Assembly (NCBI GenBank): GCA_947000775.1
Contig: CAMQGK010000565.1
Location: forward strand, 11,145,001 to 11,209,000
DNA: 64,000 nucleotides
Reading direction: 5' to 3'
Source of the DNA: Pterois miles
Taxonomy: Eukaryota > Chordata > Actinopteri > Perciformes > Scorpaenidae
Shown: one piece after another, positions 35,048 to 44,400 of the stretch
How positions within the stretch are numbered: position 1 is the stretch's first letter
Layout of the letters: every line of letters starts with the position of its first letter
The notes under the pieces: generated by a model
What the model saw: the letters and a program-made list of their open reading frames with translations, nothing else
What the model was told of the DNA's origin: nothing
Databases searched by the model: none
Program-made: the position numbers and the translations under genes

Positions 35048-35375
35048 GAAGAAGAAGAAGATCTACCTTTATTAGTCCCACAGTGGGGAAATTCAATTTA
35101 CACTCTGTTTAACTTATACATGGTACATGCACACAAACACACACACACATGCAGTAATGGAGAGGTGTCAGAGTGAGGGGGCTGCTCCAGACAAGCGCCC
35201 CGAGCAGTTGGGGGTTCGGTGCCTTGCTCAGGGGCACCTCGGCAGTGCCCAAGAGGTAAACTGGCACCTCTCCAGCTACCAGTTCACACTCAGTTCTTGG
35301 TCCATGGCGGGACTTGAACTGGTGACCCTCCGGTTCCCAAGCCAACTCCCTACAGACTGAGCTACTGCCGCCCCC
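35048..35375 (-). mobile_element. tRNA-derived SINE, subfamily B, - strand
   Basis: Read on the minus strand, the head is gggggcggcagtagctcagt with the ggagttggcttgggaaccgg arm and agttcaagtcc B-box-like element. The body and the tail (agtccc, then cttctt repeats) follow. It closely matches copies at 55390 and 56637. A truncated 'agggctgtc' element lies immediately to its right. Confidence 0.92.
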
Positions 35376-35387
35376 ATTTATCATAAC

Positions 35388-35515
35388 TTCATGGTATTAT
35401 TTAGCATTCTTGCCAACACACCAGTATAACGTGGTTGGCACTGAAGGATTTATGCTTTCTAGTTTCATATGGTGCCAGTTTCTTCAATCTAACTTCAAAA
35501 CTCAGTCTGCAACAA
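35388..35515 (+). mobile_element. Right-part fragment of 'agggctgtc' transposon
   Basis: It shares the tataacgtggttggcactga, tttctagtttcatatg and cttcaaaactcagtctgcaa phrases with other copies. It is bounded on the left by the SINE. Confidence 0.55.
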
Positions 35516-36082
35516 CCCCTGACAGACAGACTGAATAGAGGCCGGGGGGTTATTAAGATGGGAGGAAATGTGACATTTGGGGCTGATATAAAGATCTGTA
35601 GTGTATCTTTAAACCACTTTATGTTGTGGACACCCTTGTCTTCATAATGTAGTGTATTTTAGTTTCCTGAATCTTACTGCTTCAACATACAGTTATATTT
35701 TAGACAGCAGTGATCTTCTAACTAAACTGTTTGTGTTTGTCTTGTTCCTGTTTCAACATAATATTCTTGTGCACAAAGCCAGAATTCACAGTTAATAGAT
35801 TAATATGTTTATGCAGGAATGATGAAGAGACAAAGTGGGTTCAAAGGTCCTGTCGAGAGAAAACCTACTGAAAGCTCAAAGTCATCATTTAAAAAAATCA
35901 TTAAGATAAAAAGTACAGTTAGTAAGAAATCACTGCACAGTTATTAAACATAGACAGAAACACCCTGCACACATAGTTCTGATCATCATTGTATATATAG
36001 ATAACTGTACATTTAATTATGGGATGTTTATCCCTTCAACCCTATTTTAAAATGCCTTCATCATCTTCACACTCTTATCTAA
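35516..36082 (+). other. Intergenic stretch with nothing recognised
   Basis: I see no gene or repeat family here. Confidence 0.5.
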
Positions 36083-36500
36083 ATATGAAAGGTTTAAGGG
36101 AATTTAAAAAGCCTGTTTTCTCTCTTAATCAGTGGACACTCATTTTCTGGTTGGCCTCTTAAATCCTCCTTAAATTCAGCCAGAGGTTGAAACCATTTCT
36201 CATTAAAATCACATTATTTAGGTCTTGACTTGTTGTTTCTATCCTTTAAAGGACTTATTCTCCATTCCACCTTAACCTTGTAGGTTTAAGGAGTTTTTTA
36301 AGGGCTTCTGTTCCTTTGGAAACTGTCTGCTGGCTGTCGTCCATCAGCTGCACTTTCGTTTCTCTCCTCATTAAAATGAGCATCAAACCTTTTTCCTGCA
36401 ACAAAAGTAGGAGTCCTGCTGCCGTAGCCTGGCAGACACAAACACAAGACCAAAGACACACTGATGATAATCATCATCATCATCATCATCATCATCATTA
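36083..36500 (+). mobile_element. LINE 3' end, 5'-truncated copy 1
   Basis: From about 36163 this is near-identical to 37101-37440 (aaatcctccttaaattcagc, then ccttaaccttgtaggtttaa and so on). It ends in a gat/atc microsatellite (36461-36498). It lacks the coding segment present in copy 2, as expected for a more severely 5'-truncated retrotransposon. Confidence 0.6.
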
Positions 36501-37440
36501 AGGCAGGAGAACAGCCCAAGTCACAACCTGGAGCCTCCGCTGGTCTACTTTCCACTGCACAGGACTGGCAACTATTGGTTGACCTGTAGGCGAGTAACTC
36601 AATTTTCCGGCGCAGATTGCAGCAACTTCATTACGACCAGACATCGTCATTTTGTCAGAGGCCTCAAAAACAGCTTGTCCCTGATAGAACTGACTGTGCC
36701 CTGGGAAGACGGCATAGAGGAGGCATTCAAAAGGAAGCTTGCCAAGTACCAGGGGCTTCTGGAGGGCTTCTGGAGGGCTGCCGGAGACCGGGTTGACGAG
36801 CACACTGCCATCCAGTGGAAGTAGGCTGCAGTGGCTTTGTCAGCCGGCTCTCTACAGAGTCCACACCCTGCTGGGTTCGAGTGGGCCTCTGAGGAGAACA
36901 GCCATCAGCACTACAACGGAGGCAGCAGAGAAAGCCTCTAAGCGTGGATAAAGAGGGGCACAAGTCAGGGCTTTATCCACCCAGGCTGGGTTGCCTGGAT
37001 GAGGGCGTATGATGTGAGACCACAAACACCCAGTGAACCAGGAAACATCACTCGTGATGCATCCCAGCACAGCTGGAGGGAATATCTGTCACCCATATTA
37101 GAAATCCTCCTTAAATTCAGCCAGAGGTTTCAACCATTTCTTGTATAAGCCACATTATTTAGGTCTTGACTTGTTCTTTCTATTCTTTAAAGGACTTATT
37201 CTCCATTCCACCTTAACCTTGTAGGTTTAAGGAGTTTTTTAAGGGCTTCTGTTCCTTTGGAAACTGTCAGCTGGCTGTCGTCCATCAGCTGTACTTTCTT
37301 TTCTCTCCTCATTAAAATGAGCATCAAACCTTTTTCCTGCAAAAAAAAAAGTCCTGCTGCTGTAGCCTGGCAGACACAAACACAAGACCAAAGACACACT
37401 GATGATGATAATGATAATAATAATAATAATAATAATGCTT
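36501..37440 (+). mobile_element. LINE 3' end, copy 2: C-terminal ORF piece plus 3'UTR
   Basis: 36501-37080 encodes broken C-terminal retrotransposon protein sequence. 37101-37412 is the 3' untranslated part shared with copy 1. 37400-37438 is a gataat/aat microsatellite tail. The order of ORF end, UTR and short-repeat tail is typical of non-LTR retrotransposons. Confidence 0.7.
36579..36985 (+). pseudogene. Non-LTR retrotransposon ORF, C-terminal fragment (restriction-like endonuclease type)
   Basis: One frame has LRPDIVILSEASKTAC (36629 on), and the next frame continues LIELTVPWEDGIEEAFKRKL and AKYQGL (36681 on), with a frameshift between. The spacing of the RPD and the later acidic ELT motif and Lys suggests the PD-(D/E)xK-like endonuclease at the C-terminus of R2/R4/Rex6-type LINEs. 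The family placement is inference. Further stops follow, so the copy is dead. Confidence 0.6.
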
Positions 37441-40400
37441 AGAATATTTAAAGTTCTACAGTGTTAAAACAAATTAAGAATAATTTTCAAATCTAATAAA
37501 CATATTTGCTCCCTTTTCACATCATGATTATTAAAATATAAAACTGAGCCATTTTCCCCCTCAAGTCTTCAGATATTCTGTTTTCATTTCACGAATCAAT
37601 AAAAATAAAACATGGGTTTAAGCTCATATTGATGAGGATGATATCCAGTCAGAAACAGAATTATAGAAGGATTATATAATAATAAAGCTGGTTTAGCCTG
37701 TAGAGAAAGGACAGGTTAACACTTTATTACAGATACTACCACTAAAACTGCATTACAAACACGGGGCCCAGATAAAAGATAAGACATTATGTATATCTGT
37801 AATAAATGACATACAAAAGCAAAAACACCTGGTTTAAAAAGAATACAAGTCAGTGTCCTACGAAGAGACGACTTCACCAGCGTCTCCTCATGTTTGCTAA
37901 AGAGGATTCGGAGCCATAGACTTGTACATGACATTTCTTAGATCAGCTTGTAGAGTCTTGACTCCTGCAGCCACAAACTGTCTCCACAGCACCGAGGTCA
38001 CCTGCAGCGATATTCTCACAGCATCACTAGGAAATACTTGGAGTCGCTGTCGGCTTGCTTTTCTGTAGTTTGACCACAAATGTGCCGTGTGGAGTGAGCA
38101 TTAATATAACAATATGCTCTGAGCAGAGACATCTCCCCTCCATGTGTGCACGCGCTACATTTATGTAAAAGAGTACTTACAGCGTTGCTTATAAATATCT
38201 GTAATAAAGTGACCAAGATATTTTACCTTATTACAGGCAATTTACAATAATAATAATAATAAGTTGCACTTTCTGTGATTTGTGCATAATTGCATCCTTT
38301 CACACAGACATTTAATTTCCTTTTTTTAATTATAGCTCTTTAAATCACACTCGTTCAGTGTTTACTGGTCCTGTTCACATCTCAGTGAGGTGTCATCTGC
38401 AGCCCTGTAGTTTGGTCACATGCTTCACACTGGTTCATTGTCTTCTTTCAGCTTCAGGAGATTTATTTCTGTTCACTGCATTGGCTTAGACAGTTAGTTT
38501 GTGTGATGGCAGTAAAGTTCCCCTTTAACCATTTCAGAAGTGGTTTAAAGCTGGAAGCAGCTCTAAGGACATTTTTAAAAATGTTTGTCAAAAAGTATAA
38601 CTCCTCCAATAATAATATTCATAATAATAACAATAATAATAATTTTTACAAATTAAAAATTTTGATAAATAAAATTGTCTTTTAATAAATATGTAATATT
38701 CTTCTGCTATAATAACCTATTTTATATCATTACACCTGTTTTGTTATACTGCCATCCCCAAGAAGAGTGTGAAGTTATTATTTGCAGTTATACTGCTGAT
38801 AAATGCTACTTAAAGTGACGCGTAGACATTATTAATGTTGTAAAACCAGACACAGTGAGAAATAAAATACTAAATGAATGATATAAATAAAACGTTAACA
38901 TGGAACATGACATGAAATAAAAGCGGAGCAATGAAACATTAAGAGGACAAATAAAATCCATCACAGGCCGCTGCGACTGTAACACTGAAGAGAAGGGAGG
39001 TGGCTCTGTTATAAAATATGATAAACATCGGCCAATATTAGTTTATGATGCTTGGAGGAATGATTTCCTTTAACGGCATCAACGTCTAAAAACCTCTCAC
39101 TCCTTAATAATAAAAACTAACAAGTATTTATTAATGATGAATTCCACCGTGGTGTTTTATTAACTAAAGGATGTTTATATATTTGCTTGTGTCGACAAAA
39201 AATGTTTCTAATTGATTATTAGATTTTTTTTCACTGTAGTTTTAAGAACTCGTTTTATTTCCGTTTATTAATCAATAATTTGGTTTGTTTAGCTTTCCGA
39301 AATTATGCTTATTGAGGGCCTAAATGTTCAGATTTTCATTTTCAGATACCTGTTTTTTATTTGATCTGGACTCGCAGAGCGGATCAGGTATTTAGTCAAA
39401 TTGTCTGACAATAATAAGTGTAATAATCAGATTTATTTATTTATCATATTTCAGAAAAGCGCGTTCTTTACCGGAGAAAAAACAAAATTAAAACATGTAT
39501 ATTTTAAAATAGTTCGTATAATACAGACATATAAAAACACGCCAGCTTCAGTCCATCAACACAAAGACATCCTTTATTGATATTTTCGGTATTTGATTGT
39601 GTTTTCTGGGCTCCAGGCCCGCAGCGGTCATTTATTTCAGCCCAGCCCGCATCGTCAAACCTCCCTCTCTGCTTACATCTCTGACCGAATGGAGGTGTTG
39701 TTGTCGGTGTGAACTCCGTCAGTCTCACTTATTCATCCTGCGGAATTTGCGTCTCTGCTCGCAGAGTTTTTTACGCTCTGCTCTCTGTGCGTAAAAGAGC
39801 CGTTGGCATGCGGGAAAAAAAGACCGGACGCGGTGAGAGAAGAGCGCGCCAGTTATTTGTCATGTTAATTATTTAGCTTATATCAGAGTCTCAATCAGAT
39901 TAGTTTTTTTTCTGACGCGGGGGGGGGGGGGGGGGGGGCATCTAGCAATCTGGTGCGTAAAAGAAAAGAGAAAACGCGCTCCAGTCAAAGTTTGTGATTC
40001 AAAGACCCAGAGCCCACCCAGGCTGAGATCGATGTCTTGAAATCCATTTTCTGTTTAACATCTCGATCCGTTTTCTGTCTCAAGTTCACCCGCATGACAG
40101 CTCTGTGTCTTCTCTGAGCCGCGTGCGTAAAAGGGCTGTGTTTTCGGGAGCCAAAGATGCGTCCAAATCTGATCTAAAACTCTGACAGCTCCTGACCTGC
40201 AGCCGCTGCGCGTCTGGCGTATTGCGATTAAAAAAAATGATGTCACGCGAAGCCACAAGGGGACCTGGGATTTACCAAATACCTTCCAGTTGAGCAGGAG
40301 TCCTGCCAAGTAAAGGACAACCTCCTCCTCCTCCTTCTCCTCATCTCCTCCTCCTCTTCCAGCGGCGACAAGTGCAGAGAATCGACGGAGGAGAATTGAG

Positions 40401-40558
40401 CAAATTATCTACTTTTCCGCTCTCCTTCCTGGACGGTAACGATCGGCGAGGTCTCGGCTCTCCGCACGCCGTTATCGAGCGAGCCACGACCGCGCTGATT
40501 GTCGTCAATAAGGACTGGGGTACGGGGCCGGTGATTTGGAGGGGGGGTTCCCCGGCAG
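37441..40558 (+). other. Intergenic region and FEZF1 upstream sequence
   Basis: I found no coding exon. There are short aat-rich microsatellites at 38246-38262 and 38603-38645. A 20-G run lies at 39919-39938. From about 39500 the sequence becomes richer in CpG, and 40320-40365 is a ctcctc-rich tract, consistent with a promoter region for FEZF1. The transcription start cannot be fixed. Confidence 0.45.
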
Positions 40559-40585
40559 ATGATGCCCTTTCCTGCGGGCCGGTGA
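40559..40585 (+). promoter_or_regulatory. FEZF1: FEZF1 upstream ORF 1 (8 codons)
   Basis: atgatgccctttcctgcggg leads to TGA at 40583-40585, in the same frame as the main CDS. This stop rules out an N-terminal extension upstream. It matters only if the transcript starts before 40559. Confidence 0.45.
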
Positions 40586-40661
40586 GGAGCAGCACCGACC
40601 CCCGGCTTACCTCCAGCAGCTTGTTGTTGTTGTTGTTGTTGCTGTTGTCGTGGCGCGGTTG

Positions 40662-40673
40662 ATGCGGAGGTGA
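40662..40673 (+). promoter_or_regulatory. FEZF1: FEZF1 upstream ORF 2, Met-Arg-Arg-stop overlapping the main start
   Basis: ATG 40662-40664, CGG, AGG, TGA 40671-40673. The final A of the stop is the first base of the main ATG (40673-40675), forming UGAUG. The upstream ATG has T at -3 (weak context); the main ATG has G at -3 and G at +4 (good context). Confidence 0.6.
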
Positions 40674-41479
40674 TGGACGGTCCTCTCCGCCGCCCAGCGG
40701 GGATCCTCGGCTCCCCCCCGGCTTCTGGGAGCCAGCCCGCGGGCTCCGACATGCTCACCTCCGGCGGCAGCAGCAGCAGCAAACCTCTCGCTTTCTCCAT
40801 CGACCGGATTATGGCCAGGACGCCCGAGCCCAAGTCGATACCGCTCCCCAGCTGGTTCCAGTCCGCTCCCGCGGGGAAACCCGACGTCTGTCCATCCTCG
40901 CTGCATTGTATGATCCCACTGGTGCCGCTCGGGTACGAGCCGGGCCACCGGCTCAGCATCACCGGGCTGGATCCGGGCAACTTCGACGCGTCCTCTCTCG
41001 CCGCTCCCGCAGACTTTTTGGGCTTTGGGTTGAACTATAAGAACCAGCAGGAGGACTCCGCTGTGAGCCAAACCGCCGGCCAGTACAAACTCTTCAGACC
41101 CCGGGTGGTGAACCAGTCCTCCTTCCCCGCCATGGGCACCGTGTGCTACCTGAACTGCAGCGGGGACAGCGGCTCGTGTGCCCCGCCGGCCGGCCTGGTC
41201 AACCTGCACCCGATGGCCTCGTACCTGCTCACCGCTCGGCACAAAGCCTTCATGGCGGAGAAAAGCAAGCCGGGCCTGCAGCAGGCCGGGGAGCGGTACC
41301 CGGTGTCCGGCGTGCAGGCCTTCAAGGAGCTGTCTCAGAGCCAGATCCAGCACTACATGAAGGAGCGGGACCAGATCCTTACCGATAAGATCTTCAAGGG
41401 CTCTGCAGCGGCGGCCCGGCTCAGCGGCTCCTGTCCCGGCACCAAACCCAAAGTCTTCACCTGCGAGGTCTGCGGCAAG
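40673..41479 (+). CDS. FEZF1: FEZF1 coding exon 1
   Basis: The exon is 807 bp (269 codons). It holds the Eh1 repressor motif and the FEZF1-specific linker, and ends inside zinc finger 1 after FTCEVCGK at the donor gtgagt (41480). It is GC-rich compared with the surrounding introns. An alternative GTG three bases earlier is not a plausible start. Confidence 0.95.
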
Positions 41480-44400
41480 GTGAGTCCTGATCCCAGCTCC
41501 AGCTAAACCAGAACCACAGCAGCTCCTCCAAACATTAATTTGTTAATCAATTCAGAGGATTTCACTTCTGATTCGTTTTGGATGGATTTAAAAATCCAGA
41601 TTATAACTAAATCGGATTTTGGGGATAACATTTTTAACATTTAAAACAAGGATTAAATCTGGGTGATAGATTTTTAGGTCTTTAAATCATAAAAATTTAA
41701 AGTGATCTTAATTCCCTTTAATTCAGAAGGAAATCATCTGACTGGTCAGATCTGGAAAATCTTAACGCGTAAAACATAGAACTACAAAACAGAATTAAAC
41801 AGAATAATTTAGACTTTATTTCAGGATGTGAATGAATACTTTCCTTTACGAGAGTTTGATCTGATTTGATGTTTTTAGTAATTAAGATGTTTTTGATCGT
41901 TTATTTTTCATTTATTTATTTATTTTCTCTGCGAAAATCTCCTTTTCGCCAGATACTTCAGCTCCGCGCGTCATCTTCTCAGTAGTGAAAGCGAATATTT
42001 AGCAGAACCATTTAATAGTTCATTACTCTATAAAATCAAGCTTAATAATTCATTTAAAATGTGCGTATTCTGCAGGTTTATTATTGTGTTGTACAGATTA
42101 GATTCAGTCAAAGTCCATTAAATGACCCGGGACAGATTATCTTTAATTAGACTCAAGCTGATAATTTAAGGGCGCTACATTTATTTAGTTCTTCTTAGTG
42201 GAAAAGATCACGAGCCATTAAATAAACCCTTAAACTGGGACTTAAGGGGGAGGAGGGGAGGTAGAGTTGTTTCAATGGCAAACTCATGAGTTATTCATTA
42301 AGCGTTTCATTATTCCAGATAATTATGTTTTAAGGTAAATGGTGTGAAAAGTTGGTGTCAAACTATCTGTGATCGACGTGTTTAATGTATTTTTTTTTAT
42401 TTATCCTATTATTTAAAATGTTCTCTTTCAGGTGTTTAACGCGCACTACAACCTGACCCGCCACATGCCCGTGCACACCGGCGCGCGGCCGTTCGTGTGT
42501 AAAGTTTGCGGTAAAGGATTCCGACAGGCGAGCACGCTGTGCCGGCACAAAATCATCCACACTCAGGTAGGACGACGCACGACGACGATGCACATCTCTG
42601 ATCCAGCTCACCTGCAAATAAGAAATAAATTCAGGTTATTACAATAAAAGGTTTTATTTCATTGTTTTATTTTCCTCCCATTCTGTTGTCTTATTAATAT
42701 CATGAACAGTCACACTGGCATCATTTAATATTATTAGATATTCCTCTTTTTTTGGTATTCGTTAGTCTATATTCCACAAATTAAAATAAAATAATAAAAA
42801 ACCTAGATTTAAAAAAAATATCATTACAGATTTTAAACAGTATAATATATAATATAATATCCTCTAATAATTACTGGATTAAAAGACATGTCAATCAATT
42901 TTGAAAGCGACCATATTTGCTGTGGGCGGGACTTTTTTAAAGCATGATCCGGTTTGTAGTTTGCATTTTCATTTAAAGACCAAACTGTAATTTAAGCTTC
43001 AACATACATATGATGTTATTATGCTGTCGTTATTAATGTTAAACTTGGATTAAAACGTCTCTTTATTGTGTGACTCAGTGATGGTGATTAATCGCATAAA
43101 AAAGCTGAGATTTTAACTTTTTATGTAAATAATTATAGAAGAATATATTTTTCTTTCAAAAGAGAGTAAAAGGGATGTTTTAGCTTCGCGTTTCAGCCTG
43201 TTCGCTGTGTTTGAGCTCCTCCTGGTGTCTCCTTTCACCCGCCAGCATCCGCAATATCTGAAAAATCAAAACATACAATATAATGAAAATAACATAATAA
43301 TCTGTCAGTGAGGTTATTAAACGTGATCACCTCGTGGTGCGTTCACTGTCAAATACCTCTGTATTATTTTTATCGGATGTTTATTTGATTATATATATAT
43401 ATATATAATTTATATTTATATTTTTTATTTATTTTTTTAATTTTTTGATGCTTTTCCAGGAAAAACCGCACAAGTGTAACCAGTGCGGGAAAGCCTTCAA
43501 CCGCAGCTCCACCCTCAACACGCACACGCGCATCCACGCGGGATACAAACCGTTCGTGTGCGAGTTTTGCGGAAAAGGATTTCATCAGAAAGGTGAGAAA
43601 ATAAACCTCATAAATAATTAAACATTTTGGTAAAAGAGACCAATGAGCTGATTACTATTATTTTTATAATTGTTATAAATTCATAACACTGTATATTTAC
43701 TGAAACACTGACATTTATTACAAAATACTATGTATTTTTTTTTTTTATAATCTTCATACATAACGTCTTATAAAACACAGTCTTTACTCTAACTCTAAAC
43801 ATTTTGTAGAATCAGTGGTAAATGCAGCTTTGCTGTGATATAATAATGTATATTGGGGGGTGGACAAAATAATGTGGTCTTCCTAATCAGGCTGAATGCC
43901 AGTCAGCAGCATCTGTCCGCTGTCACAAAGCAACGAAAGATCCAAAATTAAGTAAATAAATAAAAAAAAAAAATAAAAAAACGAAATAAGTGGTGATCTG
44001 GTCATCTGATAAAAATGGACAGATTGACATTTACAGCAGGTCTGATGCTGAATAAACTTTAATGTCGCTGTGGGAATATTTATCTAATAAACACAATAAA
44101 TAATGAATAACATAAAACACACAGGAGGCATTTAAAAAGCCCCAACAGTACGACACAAAACCACATATTGCTCTTTTAAAATATTTGTGCTGAAGTAAAA
44201 CACACAGTACCACAGTGTAAAAATACTCTAACAAGTAGAAATCCTGCATTCAAAATTTTACAGACGTATCAGCATCAAAATGTACTTCAAGTATCAAAAG
44301 TATTCATCATGCAGACTGGTCATTTCATAAATACGCCTATATGTTTCCATTAGATTTTAATTATTGATGCATTTATGAATGCCTTAAATGTTGCAGCTCA

